Assembly (NCBI GenBank): GCA_913046365.1
Contig: CAJWRM010000005.1
Coordinates: 20,931-84,930, forward strand
Length of the DNA: 64,000 nucleotides
Direction of reading: 5' to 3'
Origin: an uncultured Flavobacteriales bacterium
GTDB taxonomy: Bacteria > Bacteroidota > Bacteroidia > Flavobacteriales_D > Crocinitomicaceae
Shown here: positions 34,953 to 42,599 of the stretch, one piece after another
How positions within the stretch are numbered: position 1 is the stretch's first letter
How the letters are laid out: every line of letters begins with the position of its first letter
Notes under the pieces: generated by a model
Seen by the model: the letters and a program-made list of their open reading frames with translations, nothing else
Databases searched by the model: none
What the model was told of the DNA's origin: nothing
Translations under genes and position numbers: made by a program

Positions 34953-36305
34953 ATGGAAGTATTTATATTAGTTGTTTTTATTATTGGATACCTGGCAATC
35001 ACGTTAGAGCACCCACTAAAAATAGACAAGTTAATCCCAGCACTGGTAATGATGGCATTAGCATGGGCAGGAGTTGCGTTTGGACTTGAATCATTTACAA
35101 CATGGTTTGATCCAGGAAGTCACCATTTGGTAGAAGGATTCTCAAGTCTCCCATTGAACGGTGCACATGGTGAAATGTCTAAGATGGATTGGATGGAGGA
35201 AACATTGCTTCATCATTTCGGAAAAACCTGCGAAATTTTAATTTTCCTGGTCGGAGCCATGACCATTGTTGAGATTATTGACCATTTCAATGGTTTCCAA
35301 ACCTTTAAGGCAATGATCAGTACACGTAAGAAATCAAAGCTTTTATGGATTGTTTGTATCCTTGCTTTCATTTTGTCTGCTATTATTGATAACCTTACCG
35401 CAACAATTGTATTGATAACGATACTGAGAAAAATCATCAAAGAAAAAGAGCTTAGAATGTGGTTTGCAGGAATGATAATTATAGCCGCAAATGCCGGAGG
35501 TGCTTGGTCGCCAATTGGAGACGTAACTACTACCATGCTTTGGATGCAAGATAAAGTTACGGCAAGTGTTCTTGTTCAGACCTTACTTATTCCTTCGATT
35601 ATATGTATGATCATTCCAACAATTATAGCGAGCTACTTGCCCGCATTTAGAGGAGAAATTGATGCAGAAGAAGCAACAGATAATCGCAATAAGAATAGTG
35701 CGTTCATGCTTATTTCAGGGCTTGTACTCATTGTTTTTGTTCCGATTTTTAAAACGCTTACACACTTACCTCCATACATTGGAATGATGCTTTCACTAGG
35801 TATCATGTCTATGATGGCAGAAATACTTACCAACCGTGATTTTTCATTAAAGACATCAACACATGAGCAGGACCACGGTCATGGCCCAACATTTAAAGCA
35901 CTTACGAAAATTGAAATGCCGAGTATTTTATTCTTTCTTGGCATCCTGATGACAGTTGCTGCATTGGAATCTCTGGGAATGGTTTTCACTTTTGGAAATA
36001 CTGTGAACGGGATTATGCCAGAAAATGTATTTGTAGCGCTACTCGGTATCGGTTCAGCAATCATTGACAATGTGCCACTTGTAGCTGCATCTATGGGAAT
36101 GTTCCAAGATGCAATTGATGCAGAGGTGTGGCACTTTATTGCCTATGCCGCTGGTACTGGTGGATCAATGCTTATCATTGGTTCTGCTGCAGGAGTTGTA
36201 GCAATGGGAATGGAAAACATTTCATTCTTCTGGTACCTAAAAAGAATTTCCTTACTAGCACTTATAGGTTATTGTGCCGGTATTGGTGTATTTTTAATTT
36301 TATAG
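34953..36305 (+). CDS. nhaD: Na+/H+ antiporter NhaD
   Basis: A 450-residue inner-membrane antiporter of the ion-transporter superfamily with about 12 hydrophobic segments. Typical blocks are the SAIIDNLTATIVLITILRK helix, NAGGAWSPIGDVTTTMLW, and the second half repeat SAIIDNVPLVAASMGMF followed by GTGGSMLIIGSAAGVVAMGM. It expels Na+ in exchange for H+, giving Na+/alkali tolerance. The Na+-NQR operon (50203-56253) would build the opposite, Na+-based gradient, so both fit a sodium economy. It is co-directional with exbB. Confidence 0.92.
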   Translation: MEVFILVVFIIGYLAITLEHPLKIDKLIPALVMMALAWAGVAFGLESFTTWFDPGSHHLVEGFSSLPLNGAHGEMSKMDWMEETLLHHFGKTCEILIFLVGAMTIVEIIDHFNGFQTFKAMISTRKKSKLLWIVCILAFILSAIIDNLTATIVLITILRKIIKEKELRMWFAGMIIIAANAGGAWSPIGDVTTTMLWMQDKVTASVLVQTLLIPSIICMIIPTIIASYLPAFRGEIDAEEATDNRNKNSAFMLISGLVLIVFVPIFKTLTHLPPYIGMMLSLGIMSMMAEILTNRDFSLKTSTHEQDHGHGPTFKALTKIEMPSILFFLGILMTVAALESLGMVFTFGNTVNGIMPENVFVALLGIGSAIIDNVPLVAASMGMFQDAIDAEVWHFIAYAAGTGGSMLIIGSAAGVVAMGMENISFFWYLKRISLLALIGYCAGIGVFLIL

Positions 36306-36336
36306 TAACTATCTTTCAACTAAACGTTTTAACATT

Positions 36337-37005
36337 ATGAATCCATTTTTTTTAACTGCTGCTCCCACCGAAACAACCAAAACTTTTTGGGAAGTTTTCG
36401 TCAATACCGATGAGCTCGTTGGTCTAACCATTAACGTTACCCTATTATTGATTTTAGGATATGTTGTTTTCATCTTTGTGAAAAAGTATTTTGACTTCAA
36501 TAGCATCCTTAAAAGCTATAGTGCAATCAATAGAAAAATAGAGGAAGAGTATGATTCTATGATGCTGAGTAAATATGAAAACTCGACGAATCCCTTCAAA
36601 AAGCTAATTTCAAAATATATTTCAGCATATAAAGACGGGAATAAGAAATCTATTACTGAATCTCAATTGAAAAACCAAGGGGATTTCGAAATGGCAAGAC
36701 TCGGAGAAAAGCTAGGTGTTTTGGCTACGTGCTCTGGTGTTGCACCCATGATTGGCTTCTTAGGGACTACGCTTGGTATGGTTTCTGTTTTTATTGGGCT
36801 TGAAGGTGCAGGCACCTTAGAGATCAAAACAATCTCCGGAGGTATTCTTACAGCGATGACCACTACTGTTTCAGGATTGGTCGTTGGTATTGTCGCCTAC
36901 GTTGGGTATAATCACCTTGTGATGAAGCTAGAAAAGATTGCGATTGAAATGGAGAACATCTCATTCAACTTAATGAAGAACTACGATAAGAAAGGGGAAC
37001 AATAA
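36337..37005 (+). CDS. exbB: MotA/TolQ/ExbB proton channel family protein
   Basis: A 222-residue inner-membrane protein with three membrane segments (about 28-50, 130-155, 170-195). The C-terminal pair has GVLATCSGVAPMIGFLGTTLGMVSVF and TAMTTTVSGLVVGIVAYVG, characteristic of ExbB/TolQ. With ExbD it forms the proton-driven motor that energises TonB. Followed by exbD and tonB in the same direction, 11 bases later. Confidence 0.9.
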   Translation: MNPFFLTAAPTETTKTFWEVFVNTDELVGLTINVTLLLILGYVVFIFVKKYFDFNSILKSYSAINRKIEEEYDSMMLSKYENSTNPFKKLISKYISAYKDGNKKSITESQLKNQGDFEMARLGEKLGVLATCSGVAPMIGFLGTTLGMVSVFIGLEGAGTLEIKTISGGILTAMTTTVSGLVVGIVAYVGYNHLVMKLEKIAIEMENISFNLMKNYDKKGEQ

Positions 37006-37016
37006 TCCATCATATC

Positions 37017-37427
37017 ATGAGCTTGAACCAAAGAAATAAAATTAAAATTGAAGGAGGAATGGCCAGCATGACTGACCTAGTCTTCTTGCTATTGATTTTC
37101 TTCATCATTATGAGCTTGATGGCGAACAATCAAACACCGCTTGATCTGCCTAAAGCAGAACAAAATTTACCGACAGACCAGACGCCTGTTGAGCCGACTG
37201 TTCTTGTCTTAGAAAACAACAACTATATAGTAAAATTAGGCGATGAAGAAAGTGAAGAGGTGAATTATACCGATATGGAAGGTTTAATTACCGCTGCGGT
37301 AGAAAAATCAGGGAAAACCAAAGTTCGAATTGCAGGTCATAAGCAAGCCGATTATGAATCTGTTTTCAAGGTTCTGGGTTTATCGCAATTCAATGGATGG
37401 GACCCAGTACTGGCTTACGACAAATAA
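37017..37427 (+). CDS. exbD: ExbD/TolR-type biopolymer transport protein
   Basis: A 136-residue protein with one N-terminal membrane helix (about 16-37). The motif GGMASMTDLVFLLLIFFIIMS carries the Asp that conducts protons in ExbD. A periplasmic domain follows (VLENNNYIVKLGDE ... ADYESVFKVLGLSQ). It partners ExbB upstream and TonB six bases downstream. Confidence 0.9.
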   Translation: MSLNQRNKIKIEGGMASMTDLVFLLLIFFIIMSLMANNQTPLDLPKAEQNLPTDQTPVEPTVLVLENNNYIVKLGDEESEEVNYTDMEGLITAAVEKSGKTKVRIAGHKQADYESVFKVLGLSQFNGWDPVLAYDK

Positions 37428-37433
37428 AAAGCA

Positions 37434-38084
37434 TTGAAAAAGGAACAAAAAGACAAACACAAGAAGAAGTCTATGGTCTTCACGCTGAGCTTTATGCTTA
37501 TCGTATTAATTTGCTTGTCTTTCATCAAATTTAGCGTTCCCATTGAGGTCAAATCATTGGTAACGGTTGCCCCTCCTCTACCTCAAGAAATCAAAAACTT
37601 TGTGGCTGAATCACATAAAGCCCAAAGTAAAAAGCCTTCAAAATCGAAAAAACCTGCCCAAAGTAAAAATCCAACAAACAATTCCAATGATGAATTGACG
37701 GATAACAAACCAGATGAGGCGGTCTCAAACCCTTTTGGAGGCAGCGGGGGTGGACAAGAGTTTGGAGGAGGCAGCAATGGAGAAGGCGATGGTGGTGGCG
37801 ACAACGGAGGTTCAGGCGGGGGTGGATTCGGAGAATTAATTCGTTTAAATAAACCTGTGCCAGATCAACCTAATACCGATTATGACGGTCAAGTAACGGT
37901 TTTACTTACTGTAAATGACAAGGGAGTAGTGATATCTGCCAAATCAACCAGCGCAACGACACATCCTGATCAAAATGTTATCAAACTCGTTGTTGATTAC
38001 GTAAAAAAGAATGTAAAATTCAAAGCACAACCTGGTGCATCTCTAAGAAAACATACCTACTCGGTTCAAATTAATGCAGGATAA
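37434..38084 (+). CDS. tonB: TonB-family energy transducer
   Basis: A 216-residue protein starting at a TTG, 6 bases after exbD. It has a basic cytoplasmic start (KKEQKDKHKKKS), one membrane helix (about 14-35), a Lys/Pro/Ser-rich stretch (KPSKSKKPAQSKNP), then a Gly-rich linker (about 100-130, many GG and GGGG) and a C-terminal domain (about 145-216) with VTVLLTVNDKGVVISAKS like TonB. It links ExbBD to outer-membrane receptors such as the one at the left edge. An ATG 13 codons later would remove the basic tail and cut into the helix, so TTG is preferred. It overlaps folC by 11 bp. Confidence 0.82.
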   Translation: MKKEQKDKHKKKSMVFTLSFMLIVLICLSFIKFSVPIEVKSLVTVAPPLPQEIKNFVAESHKAQSKKPSKSKKPAQSKNPTNNSNDELTDNKPDEAVSNPFGGSGGGQEFGGGSNGEGDGGGDNGGSGGGGFGELIRLNKPVPDQPNTDYDGQVTVLLTVNDKGVVISAKSTSATTHPDQNVIKLVVDYVKKNVKFKAQPGASLRKHTYSVQINAG

Positions 38085-39306
38085 GTACAAATCCCAGATT
38101 GATTGGCTATTCTATCAATTTCCTGCCTTTCAAAAGCAAGGAGGACTAGCATATAAACCCGGCCTAAACTACACAAAAAAGCTTCTAAATCATTTTAATC
38201 TCGATGTTTCAAAACTCAATGCAGTTCACGTAGCAGGTACCAACGGAAAAGGTAGCACCTGTTGCTTTTTGGCTTCTTTACTCACAGAATCAAATCAAAA
38301 AGTCGGTCTTTTTACATCACCACATATTTTTGACTTTCGAGAACGCATAAGGGTTAACGGAGTAATGATTACTCAAACAGAAGTTTTGAACTTTATTGAG
38401 GAAATTCAAAGCCTAAAGCTTGATTTTAAACCTTCCTTTTTTGAAATCACTTTTGTACTTGCAGTAAAATATTTCTTAGACCAAGGTTGTGACTTTTGCA
38501 TATTTGAGACAGGTATGGGCGGACGCTTAGACGCAACCAATGTGCTACACCCAATCGCAACAGCAATTACAAATATCAGCCTAGATCACACGGAGTTTTT
38601 AGGAAATACGCTAGAAGCTATTTCAACGGAAAAAGCTGGGATAATCAAGGCAAATACGCCTCTTTTTATAGGAAAAAAAGAACCGCATAGCTTTCCAATA
38701 TTTGAGTCCATATCAAAGAAAAAAGATGCTATACTGCATATAAATAAAAATCAGTACCCCTTTAAAGGATTACCTGAATATCAAAAAGAGAATTTTAATC
38801 TTGCCCTCAACTTGTTTGAGTTTGTTTCGAAAAGTAAAAATCATCCCGATAATCTAGAAAAAGCTTTACAACATTTGGAGCAAAACACAGGCTATGGTAA
38901 AAGACTGGAACGTATTGCTCAAAATCCTGGATTGTATTTAGATGTATCCCACAACGATGAGGGCATTCAAAGATCAGTTGAATATACCAAAAACCTATCA
39001 AAAGGAGAGCTGTTTATCATTGTTGGTGGTGCAAAGGACAAAAAATACAGCACCCAGACATTTGAGGTTCTTAATCATGCGCAGACGAGCTTTTGTTTGT
39101 TTTCGAACCCTCGATCTAAATCAAAAGAGGATTGGAAGCAAGTAAAAAGTTTTTTTGAAAGAGAACCGCCAATTTTCTCAAATTTAGGCGAAGCTATTGA
39201 ACGAATAAGACCATTGATGGCTCAGGAAGATACGCTTCTAATTACAGGTAGTTTCTTTTTAATTTCGGATTACAAACCGTCCTTTTGGCAAATAAATCGT
39301 TTGTAA
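38074..39306 (+). CDS. folC: Folylpolyglutamate synthase / dihydrofolate synthase
   Basis: A 410-residue Mur-ligase-like enzyme that adds glutamate to folates and possibly to dihydropteroate. The ATP-binding loop is VAGTNGKGSTCCFLASLL, followed by FTSPHIFDFRERIRVNG, ETGMGGRLDATNVL, and LDHTEFLGNTLEAI with AGIIK. The C-terminal domain contains LYLDVSHNDEGIQ. It overlaps tonB by 11 bp; a promoter for pyrR begins at its end. Confidence 0.92.
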   Translation: MQDKYKSQIDWLFYQFPAFQKQGGLAYKPGLNYTKKLLNHFNLDVSKLNAVHVAGTNGKGSTCCFLASLLTESNQKVGLFTSPHIFDFRERIRVNGVMITQTEVLNFIEEIQSLKLDFKPSFFEITFVLAVKYFLDQGCDFCIFETGMGGRLDATNVLHPIATAITNISLDHTEFLGNTLEAISTEKAGIIKANTPLFIGKKEPHSFPIFESISKKKDAILHINKNQYPFKGLPEYQKENFNLALNLFEFVSKSKNHPDNLEKALQHLEQNTGYGKRLERIAQNPGLYLDVSHNDEGIQRSVEYTKNLSKGELFIIVGGAKDKKYSTQTFEVLNHAQTSFCLFSNPRSKSKEDWKQVKSFFEREPPIFSNLGEAIERIRPLMAQEDTLLITGSFFLISDYKPSFWQINRL

Positions 39307-39329
39307 ATCCCAAAATAGCTTTATCTTTG
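39300..39329 (+). promoter_or_regulatory. Promoter of the pyrR-pyrB operon
   Basis: TTTG (39300-39303), an 18-base spacer and TATCTTTG (39322-39329) match the Bacteroidota consensus. The box ends only 5 bases before the pyrR ATG, so the transcript would start at or next to the start codon. TTTG overlaps the folC stop. Confidence 0.6.
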
Positions 39330-39334
39330 CCCCG

Positions 39335-39883
39335 ATGGAAAAGCAGGTCATCCTTAATGCGAAGCACCTTGAATTGACTCTTAAAAGACTTTGCCATGAG
39401 CTCATTGAAACCCACAACGACTTTAGTGAAACAGTGATTATAGGCCTCCAACCAAGAGGAATTCACGTAGTTCAACGGGTAAAAGAACAGCTTGTAAACA
39501 TTCTTGACAAAGAAATTACTTGTGGTTCCCTAGACATTACTTTTTACAGAGATGACTTTAGAAGAAGAGAGACGCCACTAATCCCAAGTGTAACAAATAT
39601 TGACTTTAGCATAGAAAATAAGAACATTGTCCTTGTAGATGACGTACTATTCACTGGAAGAACAATTCGATCAGGACTAGATGCACTGCTCTCTTTTGGA
39701 AGACCCAAAAGTGTTGAGCTACTAGTGCTTATTGACAGACGCTTCAGAAGAGACCTTCCAATTGACGCAAACTACGTTGGTAAGGCGGTAGACACGTTGT
39801 TGTCAGAAAGAGTATCAGTAGAATGGACAGAAATTGAAGGAAAAGACAAAGTAGTACTGTATAGTAAAGAAAATGATGAATAA
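39335..39883 (+). CDS. pyrR: PyrR bifunctional regulator / uracil phosphoribosyltransferase
   Basis: A 182-residue phosphoribosyltransferase-fold protein. The PRPP motif is IVLVDDVLFTGRTIRSG; TVIIGLQPRGIHV and LIDRRFRRDLPI follow the family. In Bacillus PyrR binds pyr mRNA to attenuate transcription; it also has weak uracil phosphoribosyltransferase activity. A leader for attenuation is absent here because the promoter lies directly before the start, so its role may differ. It overlaps pyrB by 11 bp. Confidence 0.88.
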   Translation: MEKQVILNAKHLELTLKRLCHELIETHNDFSETVIIGLQPRGIHVVQRVKEQLVNILDKEITCGSLDITFYRDDFRRRETPLIPSVTNIDFSIENKNIVLVDDVLFTGRTIRSGLDALLSFGRPKSVELLVLIDRRFRRDLPIDANYVGKAVDTLLSERVSVEWTEIEGKDKVVLYSKENDE

Positions 39884-40805
39884 TTTAAGCGTTGAGCACC
39901 TTATTGGAATTAAAGAGCTGTCGACTGAGGACATTAATTTAATATTCAAAACAGCCGATAGTTTTAAGGAAGTAATCAATCGTCCCATAAAAAAGGTACC
40001 ATCCTTAAGAGACATTACCATCGCCAATTTATTTTTTGAAAATTCAACTCGGACCAAATTGTCCTTTGAGCTGGCAGAAAAAAGACTGTCGGCGGACATT
40101 GTGAACTTCAGTGCATCCGGAAGTTCAGTTAAAAAAGGAGAATCTCTTGTAGATACAGTAAATAATATCCTCTCCATGAAAGTGGACCTTGTTGTCATGC
40201 GACATCCAAACCCCGGAGCAGCATCTTTTTTAGCAAAAAAAGTGGATGCAAAAGTCATTAATGCGGGAGACGGAACGCACGAGCACCCGACACAAGCGCT
40301 TCTAGATGCTTATTCAATTAGAGAAAAGCTGGGTAGTGTAAAAGGGAAAAAAGTCGTGATTATAGGAGATATTTTGCACTCAAGGGTGGCACTATCCAAC
40401 ATTTATTGTCTTCAAAAACTTGGCGCCGAAGTCATGGTATGTGGTCCATTAAACTTGATTCCTAAAAACATGAAGGACCTTGGGGTCAAGGTATCTACAA
40501 ACCTCAAAGAAGCGTTGGAATGGTGTGATGTGGCCAATATGCTGCGCATACAGCTGGAAAGACAGGATGAGACTTACTTTCCTTCCTTACGAGAATATTC
40601 AATGTTATTTGGACTCAACAAAGAAATTCTAGATTCACTATCTAAAAAAATAGTTGTGATGCATCCTGGGCCTATAAACAGGGGTGTTGAGATCACCTCT
40701 GACGTTGCAGACAGCGAACAAAGTATCATTCTTCAACAGGTTGAAAACGGTGTTGCGGTGAGAATGGCAGTAATTTATTTGCTTGCCTCTCAAATTGAAC
40801 GCTAA
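39873..40805 (+). CDS. pyrB: Aspartate carbamoyltransferase catalytic subunit
   Basis: A 310-residue enzyme that joins carbamoyl phosphate with aspartate in pyrimidine synthesis. FFENSTRTKLSFELAEKRL is the carbamoyl-phosphate motif. The segment GDGTHEHPTQALLDAYSIRE and HPGPINRGVEI belong to the catalytic chain. No pyrI is present, as expected for this class of ATCase. It follows pyrR directly. Confidence 0.95.
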   Translation: MMNNLSVEHLIGIKELSTEDINLIFKTADSFKEVINRPIKKVPSLRDITIANLFFENSTRTKLSFELAEKRLSADIVNFSASGSSVKKGESLVDTVNNILSMKVDLVVMRHPNPGAASFLAKKVDAKVINAGDGTHEHPTQALLDAYSIREKLGSVKGKKVVIIGDILHSRVALSNIYCLQKLGAEVMVCGPLNLIPKNMKDLGVKVSTNLKEALEWCDVANMLRIQLERQDETYFPSLREYSMLFGLNKEILDSLSKKIVVMHPGPINRGVEITSDVADSEQSIILQQVENGVAVRMAVIYLLASQIER

Positions 40806-40825
40806 TTTTTATATTTTTGAGGGTA

Positions 40826-41167
40826 ATGAAAAACTTTTCATCTGAACATAAAGGAAATGTTGCAGTCGTTTACTCACAAGTGGATAAATTAGACTCAACA
40901 AATGCACCTGAACTCAAAAGCTTATTTATCCATCTGAATAAAAGCGCCAATAACCTTATTATTTTGGATATGAGCCAAACCAAATATTGCGACTCATCCG
41001 GTCTTAGCGCCATATTGATTGCGAATAGGCTTTGTAAAGATACGAGTGGTTCTTTTCATCTAGCTGGATTGCAACCTGATGTTTTTAAGCTGATTCAAAT
41101 TGCTCAGCTAGATAAAGTACTCAATTTGAGTGAAAATCTAGACAGTGCATTGGCCTCCTTGAAATAG
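40826..41167 (+). CDS. STAS-domain anti-anti-sigma-type protein
   Basis: A 113-residue STAS protein of the SpoIIAA/RsbV kind. The phosphorylation motif is KYCDSSGLSAILIANRLC with Ser after Asp. The start at 40826 is an ATG; a TTG three codons upstream is less likely. In partner switching an anti-sigma kinase phosphorylates the STAS protein and a PP2C phosphatase reverses it. A SpoIIE-type phosphatase exists at 5398-6618, but no kinase is seen in the window. Its stop shares one base with the rnz start. Confidence 0.85.
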   Translation: MKNFSSEHKGNVAVVYSQVDKLDSTNAPELKSLFIHLNKSANNLIILDMSQTKYCDSSGLSAILIANRLCKDTSGSFHLAGLQPDVFKLIQIAQLDKVLNLSENLDSALASLK

Positions 41168-42087
41168 TGAATTTCTATGTAACCATTCTTGGAAGTGGTG
41201 CTGCACTACCCACTAAAAACAGAATGCCAACGGCGCAATATGTCAATTGCAACAACCGTCATTTTTTAATTGATTGTGCTGAAGGAACCCAGCTTCAGCT
41301 TCGGAAATATAAGATTAACTTTCAAAAAATTAGCCACATATTCATTTCACACCTTCATGGCGATCATTATTTCGGATTGATAGGTCTGATAAGTACCATG
41401 AATTTATTGGGAAGAGAAAAAGAGCTCACTATTTATGGTCCGAAAGAACTCGAAAATCTGATTCGTCCAATGTTCGAGTTCGGAGGTGCACGATTGGGGT
41501 TTAATGTAAGTTTTGTGCAATTGAAGATGGATACGAAGACAATTATATATGAAGATGATATTGTCGAGGTCCACAACTTTCCATTGGTCCACAAAATTCC
41601 AACATGCGGCTTTCTAATCAAAGAGAAACCAAAACCACTGAAGATTAACCCAAAAAAAATAAAAGAATACAATTTAAAAATTGAACACTTTAATGCTTTA
41701 CAGAACGCTCAGGATATTGTTCTTGAATCTGGAGAAAGATGCAAATACCAAGAGCTTACATTACCGGCAAAAGACGCTTTGAGTTATGCCTATTGTTCGG
41801 ATACCAAAAAAAGTTTAAGTATTTCAAAATATGTGAAAAGTGCTACGGTTTTATACCATGAGGCAACATTTCTCATAAAAGATCAGAAAAGAGCAAATGC
41901 CACAGCGCACTCTTCGACAAAGGATGCTGCGGAAATAGCTTCCGAGGCAAGAGTTCAAAAGCTGCTTGTGGGTCATATTTCATCTCGCTACAAAACGAAT
42001 GATCAGCACCTTAGAGAACTTAAAGAGCTATTTTTAAATAGTGATGTTGTGGAGGACGGAATGTGTATTGATCTGACTAAAGTATGA
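41167..42087 (+). CDS. rnz: Ribonuclease Z
   Basis: A 306-residue metallo-beta-lactamase-fold endonuclease that matures tRNA 3' ends. The HxHxDH motif is SHLHGDHYFGL (His62, His64, Asp66, His67). ILGSGAALPTKNRMPTAQYV and a late HSSTKDAAEIASEA region and VGHISSRY fit the family. The start is GTG, overlapping the STAS stop by one base. It ends facing the small membrane protein gene, overlapping it by 11 bp. Confidence 0.93.
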   Translation: MNFYVTILGSGAALPTKNRMPTAQYVNCNNRHFLIDCAEGTQLQLRKYKINFQKISHIFISHLHGDHYFGLIGLISTMNLLGREKELTIYGPKELENLIRPMFEFGGARLGFNVSFVQLKMDTKTIIYEDDIVEVHNFPLVHKIPTCGFLIKEKPKPLKINPKKIKEYNLKIEHFNALQNAQDIVLESGERCKYQELTLPAKDALSYAYCSDTKKSLSISKYVKSATVLYHEATFLIKDQKRANATAHSSTKDAAEIASEARVQKLLVGHISSRYKTNDQHLRELKELFLNSDVVEDGMCIDLTKV

Positions 42088-42283
42088 TCAAAGACTTAAT
42101 AGTCATCATGATTAAGAAAAAACTTGTAAAAATTGTAATAAATAATACAGCAGCCTCCACCCTATTTTTAGTCTCCACCACAATCTGTTCTTTTTTGTGA
42201 AGAGATGCCGTTTGAAAAGCTACTTTGTCTACGATAAATAATTTCATGACTTCATGATTCAATTTGTGTTTTAATTGTCGCAT
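42077..42283 (-). CDS. Small putative membrane protein
   Basis: A 68-residue frame with ATG start. The N-terminal two thirds are charged and basic (HKLNHEVMKLFIVDKVAF), and the C-terminal third is one hydrophobic segment (about 45-68, VLFITIFTSFFLIMMTIKSLI). I recognise no family. It has a -7 like box (CATCTTTG) about 20 bases upstream on the minus strand, a mild sign of expression. It overlaps the end of rnz. It may be real or a chance frame. Confidence 0.4.
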   Translation of the reverse strand: MRQLKHKLNHEVMKLFIVDKVAFQTASLHKKEQIVVETKNRVEAAVLFITIFTSFFLIMMTIKSLIIL

Positions 42284-42395
42284 TGTTGTGTTTGTTTGTG
42301 CTTACAAAGATGATACACTCTCCTCTGAGAAAACTGCTCAAATAACAGATAAAAAGCAAATTAAAGAAGCCTACACAGTAAAATATAAGTATTGA

Positions 42396-42545
42396 TGCTA
42401 TATATGTTACACAAAAACACTTAGTTCATTTAGCTTAATAAGTCAGACTGATGATGATAATGTTACATATCCGTATGAGGTGGTATGTGAAACCTGTAAA
42501 GGAGAAATCCTTCTCGTTGGAACATATTATTTAATGATTGAATAA
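42396..42545 (+). pseudogene. Possible gene remnant, open frame without start codon
   Basis: An open frame of 49 codons without ATG, GTG or TTG at a plausible place ends at a TAA. Its second half looks protein-like (TYPYEVVCETCKGEILLVG, with a CETC pair), which suggests the tail of a degraded gene. The upstream stop at 42393 ends the frame. It may equally be chance. Confidence 0.2.
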
Positions 42546-42546
42546 A

Positions 42547-42570
42547 AAAGCCTCCTCGAAAGAAGGCTTT
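42547..42570 (-). terminator. Intrinsic terminator after the subtilase gene
   Basis: A 10-bp stem with one mismatch (AAAGCCTCCT / AGAAGGCTTT on the plus strand) and a CGAA loop is followed on the minus strand by a T run. It lies about 30 bases after the subtilase stop codon. Confidence 0.75.
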
Positions 42571-42599
42571 AATTGAAGAAAATTATACGTTAAAGAGAC

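Larger units (their letters stand above)
42284..42599. other. Intergenic region without a clear gene
   Basis: The 316-base gap contains the candidate promoter of the small membrane protein near its left end (minus strand, -7 like box at 42312-42305), a possible gene remnant at 42396-42545, and the terminator of the subtilase at 42547-42570. I see no tRNA, repeat or riboswitch in it. Confidence 0.5.
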
